Counted from the first letter of the stretch, positions 15,839-24,206 are shown. The stretch: DNA of 35,424 nucleotides from Caulobacter sp. (GCA_028291265.1 JAQGIK010000086.1:1-35424), one strand, 5' to 3'. Numbers and translations: made by a program. Notes: a model not told the origin generated them from the sequence alone.

Positions 15839-15853
15839 GGCCCCACGCCTCAT

Positions 15854-15892
15854 CCTGCATTTCAAAGACCGTTGTTCCCCCTGCCTGCATCG
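15854..15892. promoter_or_regulatory. Two CCTGCAT half-sites upstream of LNG protein 2
   Basis: CCTGCAT occurs at 15854-15860 and, within the full half-site GCCTGCATCG, at 15883-15892. The two are 30 bp apart, three helical turns. They lie 75-115 bp before the LNG protein 2 start and match one arm of the 13415-13434 palindrome. Confidence 0.45.
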
Positions 15893-15967
15893 CAAGGGCG
15901 CCCCTATACGCCGCTCACACAACAACAGGGGCCGCAAAACGACGGCCCGCTCGAAGGAAACGCCCAG

Positions 15968-16360
15968 ATGAAAACCCTCGCCATCGCCGCCGCCGGTTTC
16001 GCCGCCGCCTTCGCCCTCGCCGCCGGCGCCGCTCCCGCCCAAGCCGCCGATCCCAAGCCGGTCTGCCCGACCTGGCAATGTGGCTTCAACGGCGTCTCGC
16101 TGAACGGCGTCAACCTCAACGGTCTGGTCTTCAACGGCGTCAACCTGAACGGCGCCAAGCTCAACGGCATCACGTTCAACGGCGTCGTGTTGAACGGCTG
16201 GCAACTGAATGGTGTCGGCTTCAACGACATCAAGTGGAACGGCCTGACCCTCAACGGCAAGTTTCTCAATGGCGTCAGCCAGACGGGTGGCTCGGCCGGC
16301 ATCACGCCAACCGTGACCGCGGTCCGCCTGCCGGCCGACAAGCGCCTGACCAACCGCTAG
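15968..16360 (+). CDS. Secreted LNG pentapeptide-like repeat protein 2
   Basis: This 130-aa protein has a signal peptide (about residues 1-26, cleaved after AQA). A short segment with Cys33 and Cys38 (CPTWQC) precedes about 13 five-residue repeats of the form x-x-[LFW]-N-G (residues 39-104), ending GVSQTG. A conserved tail, TPTVTAVRLPADKRLTNR, follows. Read as i-2..i+2, the repeat keeps the central Leu/Phe and the Gly at i+2 of classical pentapeptide repeats and adds a nearly fixed Asn at i+1. A four-sided beta-helix is plausible. GAAGGAAA lies 7 bases before the ATG. It is 23 bp upstream of LNG protein 3 in one operon. Confidence 0.87.
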   Translation: MKTLAIAAAGFAAAFALAAGAAPAQAADPKPVCPTWQCGFNGVSLNGVNLNGLVFNGVNLNGAKLNGITFNGVVLNGWQLNGVGFNDIKWNGLTLNGKFLNGVSQTGGSAGITPTVTAVRLPADKRLTNR

Positions 16361-16383
16361 ATCGCGTCCTGGAGGATCGTCCC

Positions 16384-16695
16384 ATGAAGAGCCTGACCTT
16401 GGCCGCCGCCGCCCTCGCCCTCAGCTTTGCCGCCACCGCCCCTGCCCATGCGGCCGGGCCCGGAGGCAGTTCCTGCAGCGTCTGGCGCTGCGGTTTCAAC
16501 GGCACGTCCGTGAACGGCATCAACCTCAACGGCTGGAGCCTCAACGGAAAGAACCTCAACGGTCTTAAATGGAATGGCCTGACCTTCAACGGCAAGCTGT
16601 TCAACGGCGTCAGCCAGACCGGCGCCGCGGCCAACCAGACCCCGAGCGTCACCGCCGTCCGCCTCCCGGCCGGCAAGCGCCTGACCGACCGCTAG
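16384..16695 (+). CDS. Secreted LNG pentapeptide-like repeat protein 3
   Basis: This 103-aa paralogue of the preceding gene has a signal peptide ending AHA (about residue 23), a Cys pair Cys31/Cys36 (CSVWRC), about eight x-x-[LFW]-N-G repeats (residues 37-76), then GVSQTG and the tail TPSVTAVRLPAGKRLTDR. The head and tail are nearly the same as in protein 2; the repeat number is lower. A GGAGG lies about 8 bases before the ATG. It probably shares a transcript with protein 2 and ends at the hairpin at 16719-16766. The function is unknown; it may be structural or surface-associated. Confidence 0.87.
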   Translation: MKSLTLAAAALALSFAATAPAHAAGPGGSSCSVWRCGFNGTSVNGINLNGWSLNGKNLNGLKWNGLTFNGKLFNGVSQTGAAANQTPSVTAVRLPAGKRLTDR

Positions 16696-16718
16696 TCGCC
16701 AGACGCTCCGCCGGCAGG

Positions 16719-16770
16719 CGCCCCGGCCCGGACCATCCCCCCCGATTCTCGGGACAGGCCGGGGCGTTCT
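16719..16770 (+). terminator. Possible terminator after LNG protein 3
   Basis: A perfect 10-bp stem, CGCCCCGGCC (16719-16728) with GGCCGGGGCG (16757-16766), has a 28-base loop and is followed by a moderately T-rich TTCTGTCCTT. The long loop makes it less certain than a classical terminator. Confidence 0.45.
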
Positions 16771-16822
16771 GTCCTTAAAAAACGCCGCAATCCCTTTTAG
16801 CGTCCCGATTTCGCACATTCGT

Positions 16823-16837
16823 CGTGACAGCGTCACG
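16823..16837. promoter_or_regulatory. Palindrome upstream of the TonB-dependent receptor
   Basis: CGTGAC-AGC-GTCACG is a perfect 6+6 palindrome about 52 bp before the receptor start, a position suited to an operator. It does not match a Pho box with 11-bp spacing, so the binding protein is unknown. Confidence 0.4.
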
Positions 16838-16889
16838 CAATCTCCCTACGGCCGACTGATCACTGTTCAGGTTCGAGGGGATACGAACT

Positions 16890-19526
16890 ATGACGCCGTC
16901 CTACCGTCGCCTGCTGCTCACCGCAGCGGGGCTCTCCGCCATCGCGCTCGCCACCGCCGCCCAGGCCCAGGAGGCCCCGCCTCAGGACGCCACGGCGGTC
17001 GAGGAGATCGTCGTCACCGCCCAGAAGCGCGAGCAGCAGGCCGTCGACGTGCCGATCGCGCTGACCGCCTACAGCGGCCAGCGGCTCGAAAAACTGGGCG
17101 TCGAGGACTTCGCCGACCTGGCGCTGTTCACCCCCGGCTTCGAGGTCCAGGACCAGTCGCCCAACAACCCCGGCTTCGTGATGCGCGGCATCACCTCCGA
17201 CTCCACCGACAGCTTCTCCGAGGCCCGCGTCTCGGTCTTCCAGGACGGCGTCTCGATCTCGAAGGCGCAGGGCTCCTACGTCGAGCTCTTCGACCTCGAG
17301 CGGGTCGAGGTGGCCAAGGGGCCGCAATCGACCCTCTACGGCCGCGGCGCCCTGATCGGCGCGGTCAACGTCATCCAGGCCAAGGCCGACCCGTCGGGCT
17401 TCGACGCCGCCCTCAAGGTCACCGGCGGCGACTTCGGGCTGATGCAGGTCGACGGCATGGTCAACGGCGCCTATGGCGACGCCTTCGCCGTCCGCCTGGC
17501 CGGCCGCTGGCGCCAGCGCGACGGCTATGTCGAGAACCTCGGCGACGGCGACGACTTCCAGTCGGTCGACAGCGCCGCCTGGCGCCTGGCCATGGCCTAT
17601 GAGCCGAACGACGCCTTCCGCGCCGACCTGCTGGTCAACTGGCAACAGGACCGCGCCGCCGGCACGGCCTTCAAGTCGCTGAACTACAACCAGACCGACC
17701 CGGTCACCGGCGCGGTGCTGGCCGGCACGGACGTCCGCGACGGCGCCGCCATCGCCGCCCCGGCCGGCTTCGTCGGCGGCGACGAGCTGGGCGTCGACCG
17801 GACGGTGCAGGGCGTCACCGGCCTGATCCGCTGGGATTTCAACGACAGCTTCACCCTCAGCTCGATCACCGCCTACCGCGAGTTCGACAGCCAGGAGGTG
17901 TTCGACGCCGACGGCCTCAGCCTGCCGCTGCTGACCGGCCTCAACGACGCCCAGGACAGGCAGTGGAGCCAGGAGTTGCGCGTCAACTTCGACAACGGCG
18001 GCCGCTTCAAGGGCTTTGTCGGCGCCAGCTGGTTCAAGAACCAGAGCGACCAGTACATCCCCCTGCAGTTCGACGAACGCATCGGCCTCGCCGACCTGAC
18101 CGGCCAGCTCAACGCCGGCGCCGCCGGCTCGGGCCTGCCGGCCAACACCCCGGCGCCGATGGCCTTCTTCAACAACACCGCCTTCACCGGCGCCCTGCTG
18201 CGCGGCCTCGTCGCCCAGCTGTCGGAGAACCCCAACACGGCGGCCTTCGACCCGGCCGTCGTCCTTACGCCCGCCCAGGCCCAGGCCATCGCCGCCAACC
18301 TGCGCGGCAACCATGTCGAGGCGGTGCAGACGACGAGCGACCTGGACGCCCTCGACCTCTTCATCGACGGGACCTTCGCGGTCACCGACAAATTCGAGAT
18401 CTCGGCCGGCCTGCGCTACAGCCACGACGAGAAGGACACCGGCTTCCGCTCCTTCACCAGCGGCGGCCGCAGCGTGCTCGGCGGCGCGGTCGGGGCGGCC
18501 CAGCTGGCCGGCCAGGCCAACCAGCTGATCGCCAGCGGCATCCCGGCCAATGTCGCCCAGGGCAACGCCATGCTGGCCCAGGCAGGCGCCATCCTCGGCG
18601 CCCTGCAGAGCCCGTTCGTGCAGGCCATCCCCGAATCCCTGCTGCCCAACTTCGGCCTGACCTTCCAGCCGACCGCCAACAACGGCGACCGCACCGTGGT
18701 CAGCCACACCGACGAAGCCTTCACCTGGCGCCTGGTCGGCCGCTATGCGGTCAGCGACGATCTCAACCTCTACGCCTCTTACGCCCGCGGCCGCCGTCCC
18801 GAGATCCTCGCCACCGGCGCCCCGACGACGCCCGGCGGCGCCCCCCGCTTCGCCGCCGTCGAGGCCGAGACCGTCGACAGCTACGAGGTCGGCGCCAAGG
18901 CCGCCCTGCTCGACGGCCGCCTGCGCCTCGACGGATCGCTGTATTTCTACGACTACCAGGACTTCCAGACCGTCATCCAGGACGGCGTGGTCTTCACCAT
19001 CGCCAACGCCGGCAAGGCCAAGGCGTACGGCTTCGAGGGCCAGCTCGACTGGCGCGTCATGGGCGGCCTCAACCTCTACGCCACCTACGCTTACAGCCAC
19101 GCCCGCTTCGACGGCGGCGCCTACGACGGCAACCACTTCCGCCTGTCGCCGGATCATACGCTGTCGCTGGCCGCCAGCTGGACCTTCGACGCCCTCGGCG
19201 GGACCTTCGACATCCGCCCCAGTTACAGCTGGCAGTCGGAGGTCTTCTTCGATGACAACAACGACCGCGCCGTCTTCCAGCAGCCCCCCGGCGCCTTCGT
19301 CGCCGACAACCTGCAGGACGAGCGCCAGGACGCCTACGGCCTGGTCAACCTGCGGGCCAGCTACCGCCCGAGCGGGACCAACGTCACGTTCGAGCTGTTC
19401 GCCACCAACCTCACCGACGAGGCCTACATCATCGACGCCGGCAACACCGGCGACAGCCTCGGCCTCCCCACCTTCATCCCCGGCGCGCCGCGGATGGTCG
19501 GCGGCAGCATCGGCTGGAAGTTCTAG
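16890..19526 (+). CDS. TonB-dependent outer-membrane receptor
   Basis: This 878-aa protein has a signal peptide cleaved near AQAQ/E (about residue 27). A TonB-box-like EEIVVTAQKRE follows, then a plug domain (about 45-165, with FVMRGITSD, VFQDGVSISKAQ and ERVEVAKGPQSTLYGRGA) and a C-terminal 22-strand barrel ending in Phe (GSIGWKF). Such receptors import siderophores, sugars, cobalamin or other nutrients using TonB energy. The barrel contains an unusual Ala/Gln-rich insertion (about residues 405-475 and 535-580) that may be a surface loop. The substrate is not visible; the downstream PhoD-type phosphatase hints at a phosphorus compound. GAGGGG lies upstream of the ATG. Confidence 0.93.
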   Translation: MTPSYRRLLLTAAGLSAIALATAAQAQEAPPQDATAVEEIVVTAQKREQQAVDVPIALTAYSGQRLEKLGVEDFADLALFTPGFEVQDQSPNNPGFVMRGITSDSTDSFSEARVSVFQDGVSISKAQGSYVELFDLERVEVAKGPQSTLYGRGALIGAVNVIQAKADPSGFDAALKVTGGDFGLMQVDGMVNGAYGDAFAVRLAGRWRQRDGYVENLGDGDDFQSVDSAAWRLAMAYEPNDAFRADLLVNWQQDRAAGTAFKSLNYNQTDPVTGAVLAGTDVRDGAAIAAPAGFVGGDELGVDRTVQGVTGLIRWDFNDSFTLSSITAYREFDSQEVFDADGLSLPLLTGLNDAQDRQWSQELRVNFDNGGRFKGFVGASWFKNQSDQYIPLQFDERIGLADLTGQLNAGAAGSGLPANTPAPMAFFNNTAFTGALLRGLVAQLSENPNTAAFDPAVVLTPAQAQAIAANLRGNHVEAVQTTSDLDALDLFIDGTFAVTDKFEISAGLRYSHDEKDTGFRSFTSGGRSVLGGAVGAAQLAGQANQLIASGIPANVAQGNAMLAQAGAILGALQSPFVQAIPESLLPNFGLTFQPTANNGDRTVVSHTDEAFTWRLVGRYAVSDDLNLYASYARGRRPEILATGAPTTPGGAPRFAAVEAETVDSYEVGAKAALLDGRLRLDGSLYFYDYQDFQTVIQDGVVFTIANAGKAKAYGFEGQLDWRVMGGLNLYATYAYSHARFDGGAYDGNHFRLSPDHTLSLAASWTFDALGGTFDIRPSYSWQSEVFFDDNNDRAVFQQPPGAFVADNLQDERQDAYGLVNLRASYRPSGTNVTFELFATNLTDEAYIIDAGNTGDSLGLPTFIPGAPRMVGGSIGWKF

Positions 19527-19535
19527 GGCGCATCC

Positions 19536-19567
19536 GGTCCCCCTTGCCCCGGCAAGGGGGACCTTTT
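19536..19567 (+). terminator. Rho-independent terminator after the TonB receptor
   Basis: A perfect 13-bp stem, GGTCCCCCTTGCC (19536-19548) with GGCAAGGGGGACC (19551-19563), is followed directly by TTTT. It lies 10 bp after the receptor stop, so phoD downstream probably has its own promoter or depends on read-through. Confidence 0.85.
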
Positions 19568-19663
19568 CGCCGAACTGCGATGCCCCGGCTGGACACCGTC
19601 ATCCTCCTGTTGCCTGATGCGTGTCTGACAAGAAGGACGGGCCCACGTCCAAGGGGGAATACC

Positions 19664-21337
19664 ATGAACATCGACAGACGCAGGCTGCTCGCGGGTTTCG
19701 GCCTTGGCGCCCCCGTTCTTGCTGGGGGGGCCATCGCCGGCTCGGCCAGCGCCCACGGCGACCATGTCATGGGGGCCTTCAACCATGGCGTCGCCTCGGG
19801 CGACCCGCTGCAGGACCGGCTGATCGTCTGGACCCGCCTGACCCCGCACGACGGTCACGGCCTGGAAGACATCGACGGCGAACTGCACATCGCCACCGAC
19901 GCCAAATTCGCCAAGCCCCGCGTCATCCCGGTTTCCGCCACCGCCGACCGCGACTGGACGATCAAGGTCGACGTCGATGGCCTGAAGGCCGGAACCGAGT
20001 ACCTCTACCGCTTCAAGGTCGGCAAGACCGTCTCGCCGGTCGGCCGCGGCCGCACCCTGCCCGAAAAAACCGATGAGGTCGTGCTGGCCGTGGCCAGCTG
20101 CGCCCTGTTCGTGCACGGCTACTTCAACGCCTATGGGGCCATCGCGCAGATGGACCGCGTCGACGCCGTGCTGCACCTGGGCGACTACATCTACGAATAC
20201 GGCGCCGACCAGTATGGCGCCGGCTCGCCGGCTTCGGCGGCCCGCAAGCTCGATCCGCCGACCGAGATCCTCAGCCTCAGCGACTACCGCCGCCGCCACG
20301 CCTGCTACAAGGGCGACGCCCAGCTGCAGGCGGCCCACGCCCGCGCCGCCTGGATCGTCGTCTGGGACGACCATGAGACGGCCAACGACAGCTGGGTCGG
20401 CGGGGCCGAAAACCACACCCCGGCCACCGAAGGCGCCTGGTCGGCCCGCAAGGCCGCCGCCCTCAAGGCCTATTTCGAATGGATGCCGATCCGTGAGGCC
20501 AAGGGCGCGATGGCCGAGGCCATCTACCGCTCGTTCCGCTTCGGCGACCTGGCCACCCTGTTGATGACCGAGACCCGGCTGACCGCCCGCACCGAGGCCA
20601 TGGACGCCGGCCGCGACCTGATGGTCGACGGCAAGCCCGACATCGCCGGCTTCATGGCGAAACTCAACGATCCGGCCCGCCGCCTGATGGGCGACCGCCA
20701 ACATGCCTGGATGGCCGACGAGCTCGCCCGCTCGGTCAAGGCCGGCGAGACCTGGCAGGTGATCGGCAACCAGATCGTCATGGGCAAGGTGCTGGCGCCC
20801 GACCTGCACAAGGCCATGGGCGACGAGGCCTGGGGCAAGATGCTGACCCAGGTGCCCGAATACGTCGCCCAGGCGGTGACCGTCTCCTCGCAGCTGTCGG
20901 CGACGCCGATCCCGGTCAACCTCGACCAGTGGGACGGCTACCCGGCCGACCGCGAGCGGGTCTACCAGACCTTCAAGGCCGCCAGAGCCCGGCCCATCGT
21001 GCTGGCCGGCGACAGCCACAGCTTCTGGGCCAACGAACTCTCCGACCTGTCCGGCGACCTGGTCGCCGCCGAGTTCGGCGTCACCGGCGTCACCAGCCCG
21101 GGCTTCGTCGACATGCTGCCGGGCGTGCCGCTGAACGAGGCCCTGGTCGCCCGCAATCCGGAAGTGAAGTTCGCCGACAGCGGCGTGAAGGGCTTCATCA
21201 AGCTGACCCTGACGAAGACCAAGGCGGTCGCCGACTTCGTCACCGTCTCGACCATCTACGCGCCGGAGTACGAGGTGAAGACCCTGAAGAGCTTCACCGT
21301 CACCCCCGACGGTACGGGGGTCAGCCGGATCGCTTGA
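19664..21337 (+). CDS. phoD: PhoD-type alkaline phosphatase / phosphodiesterase (Tat-exported)
   Basis: This 557-aa secreted phosphatase releases phosphate from organic esters and uses iron and calcium in the family. A twin-arginine signal is seen (NIDRRRLLAGFGLGAP, cleavage near ASA/HG, residue 30). An N-terminal Fn3-like PhoD_N domain (about 35-130) precedes the metallophosphatase domain. Metal-site motifs include AVLHLGDYIYEYG, WDDHETANDSW and LAGDSHSFWANEL. I chose the ATG at 19664 because AAGGGGGAA lies 5 bases upstream and the Tat signal starts there. It is followed by a palindromic repeat 5 bp after the stop. Confidence 0.92.
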   Translation: MNIDRRRLLAGFGLGAPVLAGGAIAGSASAHGDHVMGAFNHGVASGDPLQDRLIVWTRLTPHDGHGLEDIDGELHIATDAKFAKPRVIPVSATADRDWTIKVDVDGLKAGTEYLYRFKVGKTVSPVGRGRTLPEKTDEVVLAVASCALFVHGYFNAYGAIAQMDRVDAVLHLGDYIYEYGADQYGAGSPASAARKLDPPTEILSLSDYRRRHACYKGDAQLQAAHARAAWIVVWDDHETANDSWVGGAENHTPATEGAWSARKAAALKAYFEWMPIREAKGAMAEAIYRSFRFGDLATLLMTETRLTARTEAMDAGRDLMVDGKPDIAGFMAKLNDPARRLMGDRQHAWMADELARSVKAGETWQVIGNQIVMGKVLAPDLHKAMGDEAWGKMLTQVPEYVAQAVTVSSQLSATPIPVNLDQWDGYPADRERVYQTFKAARARPIVLAGDSHSFWANELSDLSGDLVAAEFGVTGVTSPGFVDMLPGVPLNEALVARNPEVKFADSGVKGFIKLTLTKTKAVADFVTVSTIYAPEYEVKTLKSFTVTPDGTGVSRIA

Positions 21338-21342
21338 ACTCC

Positions 21343-21561
21343 AGTTCCTCCTCCGGGACGAAGTCGCGGGGGAGGGGGACCGCCGGCCCGACTTTAGGGG
21401 CCGGTGGTGGAGGGGGCAGCGCCGGCCCCTACGATGATCATGAATGCTGTTGCCAAAGCCGCGCCAGAACGCGTCCTTCCGGAAGGGCCGGTGCTGCCCC
21501 CTCCATCACCCGCTTCGCGGGCGGTCCCCCTCCCCCGCCGCTACGCGTCGGAGGAGGAACT
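21343..21561. repeat. Large imperfect palindromic repeat overlapping the 3' end of hisI
   Basis: The outer arms AGTTCCTCCTCCG (from 21343) and its complement (ending 21561), a 19-bp pair at 21366-21384/21520-21538, and an inner pair near 21403-21428/21485-21510 make a 219-bp near-palindrome. It fills the gap between the convergent phoD and hisI genes. The last codons of hisI (SSSSDA, stop) are encoded by its right arm. It is non-coding otherwise and resembles a MITE-like dispersed element. Confidence 0.82.
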
Positions 21562-21945
21562 TTCGATGAGCTTCCCGTCGACGACCAGCCGGTAGAAGCA
21601 GGACCGGAAGCCGACGTGGCAGGCGCCGCCGTCGCCCTGCGGCCGGACCTTGAGCAGCACCGCGTCCTGGTCGCAGTCGAGGCGGACCTCGACGACGACC
21701 TGAACCTGGCCGCTGGTCTCGCCCTTCTTCCACAGCGCATTGCGCGAGCGGCTGAAGTAGTGGGCCTCGCCGGTGTCGAGCGTCAGCCTCAGCGCCTCGG
21801 CGTTCATCCAGGCCAGCATCAGCACCTCGCCGGTGTCGGCATGCTGGGCGATGGCGGCGATCAGGCCGGCCGCGTCGAAACGCGGCGCGATGATCGCGCC
21901 GCGCTCGAGGGCCTCGGTGTCGGGAGCGGTCGGGAAGACCGGCAT
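21541..21945 (-). CDS. hisI: Phosphoribosyl-AMP cyclohydrolase
   Basis: HisI opens the purine ring of phosphoribosyl-AMP in histidine synthesis. The 134-aa length suits the monofunctional enzyme. Metal-binding motifs are [14 protein letters not shown] (Asp90-Cys91-Asp92, Asp94) and the Cys pair in [13 protein letters not shown] (Cys109, Cys116). I chose the ATG at 21945, with AAGGGGAAGG upstream; a longer frame reading into folE lacks family sequence. The C-terminal SSSSDA is supplied by the palindromic repeat. It lies 23 bp downstream of folE on the same strand. Confidence 0.93.
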   Translation of the reverse strand: MPVFPTAPDTEALERGAIIAPRFDAAGLIAAIAQHADTGEVLMLAWMNAEALRLTLDTGEAHYFSRSRNALWKKGETSGQVQVVVEVRLDCDQDAVLLKVRPQGDGGACHVGFRSCFYRLVVDGKLIESSSSDA

Positions 21946-21968
21946 GGGATGGCCTTCCCCTTCCGGTC

Positions 21969-22601
21969 CTACCGTTTCGCCATCGAGACGAACCCGAGGA
22001 ACCGGTCGCGCAGGCTGGTGTCGGTCTTGAACACGCCGCGGAACTGGGTGGTGATGGTCGAGACGTTGCGGTGGTGGACGCCGCGGGTGGTCATGCACTG
22101 GTGCTCGGCGTCGATCAGGATGGCCACGCCCGCCGGCTTCAGGCTGTCACAGATCGCATCGGCGATCTGCTGGGTCATGGTCTCCTGCGTCTGCAGCCGC
22201 TTGGCGAAGATCTCGACCACGCGGGCCAGCTTGGAAATCCCGACCACCCGGTTGGTCGGCATGTAGGCGACGTAGGCCTTGCCGAGGAAGGGGGCCATGT
22301 GGTGCTCGCAGTGGCTCTCGACCTCGATGTCCTTCAGGAAGACGATGTCGTCGTAGCCCTGCACGTCCTCGAAGATCCGCGACAGCTCCTTGCCCGGATC
22401 GGCGGTGTAGCCCTCGAACCATTCGCCATAGGCGTCGACCACCCGCTTGGGGGTGTCGAGCACGCCTTCGCGGCGCGGGTCGTCGCCGGCCCAGGCGATC
22501 AGGGTGCGGACAGCCTCCATCGCCTCTTCACGGCTCGGACGCTTTACGGGTTCAAGATCAAGGCCGGAAACGGCCAGGGTTCGCTCGGTGATAGCGTCCA
22601 T
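21969..22601 (-). CDS. folE: GTP cyclohydrolase I
   Basis: FolE converts GTP to dihydroneopterin triphosphate, the first step of folate synthesis. Zinc ligands are visible: Cys98 and His101 in [12 protein letters not shown], and Cys169 in [12 protein letters not shown]. The remaining core ([45 protein letters not shown]) is complete. The start is chosen at the ATG at 22601 ([10 protein letters not shown], 210 aa), which fits the family length. An in-frame ATG at 22649 would add 16 residues, and neither has an ideal ribosome site. It is divergent from cysS and in tandem with hisI. Confidence 0.93.
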   Translation of the reverse strand: MDAITERTLAVSGLDLEPVKRPSREEAMEAVRTLIAWAGDDPRREGVLDTPKRVVDAYGEWFEGYTADPGKELSRIFEDVQGYDDIVFLKDIEVESHCEHHMAPFLGKAYVAYMPTNRVVGISKLARVVEIFAKRLQTQETMTQQIADAICDSLKPAGVAILIDAEHQCMTTRGVHHRNVSTITTQFRGVFKTDTSLRDRFLGFVSMAKR

Positions 22602-22790
22602 GTCGGAGCTGGGTCCCTTGAGGCTGAGTTGCGCCGGAACGACGATCATTCCGGAAAGACGCGTGCCACCTCAATCACGTTCCCGCAGACCGTGGTCTAG
22701 GCGGGTATCGACAGCTATATGGGACCGCCCCGCAAACGGGCAAGCCGCTACGTCGCGTAACCGACGCCAGAAAAACTGATTCAGAAGACC

Positions 22791-24206
22791 ATGACCCTCA
22801 AGCTGTACGACACCATGGCCCGCAAGAAGCGGCCCTTCGCTCCCGCCAACGACAAGCGGGTGACGATGTATGTCTGCGGTCCCACGGTCTACGGCTATGC
22901 CCATATCGGCAACGCCCGGCCGGTCGTGGTCTTCGATGTGCTGTTCCGCCTGCTGCGCCATCTCTACGGCGACGATGCGGTGGTCTATGCCCGCAACGTC
23001 ACCGACGTCGATGACAAGATCAACCAGAAGGCCACCGACGAGGGCGTCGAGATCGGCGTCATCACCGAGCGCTACTTCAAGGCCTACCTCGAAGACATGG
23101 ATCAACTGGGCGCCCTGCGCCCGACCCATCAGCCCAAGGCCACCGACTATATCCAACAGATGGTCGAGGCCATCGCCGACCTGATCGCCAAGGGCGGCGC
23201 CTACGAGGCCGAAGGCCATGTGCTGTTCGACACGCAAGCCGCCAAGGACTACGGCCAGCTGTCCGGCCGCAGCCTCGACGACATGATCGCCGGGGCCCGC
23301 GTCGAGGTCGCGCCGTACAAGCGCCACCCGGCCGACTTCGTGCTGTGGAAGCCGTCGAAGCCGCACGAACCGCGCTGGCCTTCGCCCTGGGGCGACGGCC
23401 GTCCTGGCTGGCACAGCGAATGCTCGACGATGATCGAACAGGTTCTCGGCCTGCCCATCGACATCCACGGCGGCGGCATCGACCTCGTCTTCCCGCACCA
23501 CGAAAACGAATTGGCCCAGGCGACCTGCGCCCACCAGGGGGCTGAGTTCGCCCGCTTCTGGATGCACAACGGCTTCCTCGACATGGCCGGGGTGAAGATG
23601 TCCAAGAGCCTGGGCAACGTCATCATCCCGCACGAGCTGTTGCAGGCCGTGCCGGGCGAACTGGTCCGCTGGGCCCTGCTCAGCGCCCACTACCGCCAGC
23701 CGCTCGACTGGACCGAGAGCCTGCTCGACCAGAGCCGCAAGGCGCTGGACCGCCTCTACGGCGCCCTGCAGGACGCCGCCCGCGAGGTCGGCTCCGCCAA
23801 GGCCGGCGCCGAGGTCGGGGAAAAGGCGGCGGACGTCACCTACGCCCTGCTCGACGACCTCAATACCCCGAAAGCCCTGTCGGCCCTGTTCGCCCTGTCG
23901 GACGACCTGCGCACGGCCATCGGCGAAGGCGACAAGACCGCCATCGCAGGCGCCCGCGACGACCTGGTCACCGCCGGCGCCCTGCTCGGCTTCCTGCAGA
24001 AGGCCCCCGGCGAGTGGTTCCAGGGCGCCGCCGCCGACGGCCTCAAGGACCAGGTCGAGGCCCTGCTCGTGCAACGGGCCGAGGCCCGTTCCGCCAAGGA
24101 CTGGCCGACCGCCGACCGCATCCGCGGCGAACTGGACGCGCTGGGCGTCGTTGTGATGGACGGGCCGCAAGGGGCCACCTGGCGCTTGAAGGCCGCCGGG
24201 GAGTAG
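22791..24206 (+). CDS. cysS: Cysteinyl-tRNA synthetase
   Basis: This class I aminoacyl-tRNA synthetase of 471 aa charges tRNA-Cys. The zinc/substrate Cys29 is in MYVCGPTVYG; the HIGH-type motif is YAHIGNARP (residues 37-44); the KMSKS motif is exact at 269-273. HSECSTMIEQVLG and FPHHENELAQ are further typical blocks. It is the first gene of a tight plus-strand cluster with the SRPBCC gene, the IscU-like gene and yidD. Confidence 0.96.
   Translation: MTLKLYDTMARKKRPFAPANDKRVTMYVCGPTVYGYAHIGNARPVVVFDVLFRLLRHLYGDDAVVYARNVTDVDDKINQKATDEGVEIGVITERYFKAYLEDMDQLGALRPTHQPKATDYIQQMVEAIADLIAKGGAYEAEGHVLFDTQAAKDYGQLSGRSLDDMIAGARVEVAPYKRHPADFVLWKPSKPHEPRWPSPWGDGRPGWHSECSTMIEQVLGLPIDIHGGGIDLVFPHHENELAQATCAHQGAEFARFWMHNGFLDMAGVKMSKSLGNVIIPHELLQAVPGELVRWALLSAHYRQPLDWTESLLDQSRKALDRLYGALQDAAREVGSAKAGAEVGEKAADVTYALLDDLNTPKALSALFALSDDLRTAIGEGDKTAIAGARDDLVTAGALLGFLQKAPGEWFQGAAADGLKDQVEALLVQRAEARSAKDWPTADRIRGELDALGVVVMDGPQGATWRLKAAGE

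Noticed and set aside
13640..16620. CRISPR-like or minisatellite interpretation of the LNG repeat DNA
   Set aside because: The short periodic units are 15-bp codon repeats inside reading frames, with no spacers of equal length.
16819..16841. Pho box upstream of the TonB receptor
   Set aside because: The TGAC elements form an inverted repeat, not the 11-bp direct repeat expected of PhoB sites.
16860..19157. Long open frame of 765 codons antisense to the TonB receptor
   Set aside because: It is a by-product of GC-rich codon use (Val/Gly/Ala/Asp-rich with no domain). The plus-strand receptor explains the region fully. The same applies to long antisense frames over phoD, cysS, thrS, argJ, lysC, fliI and the RTX gene.
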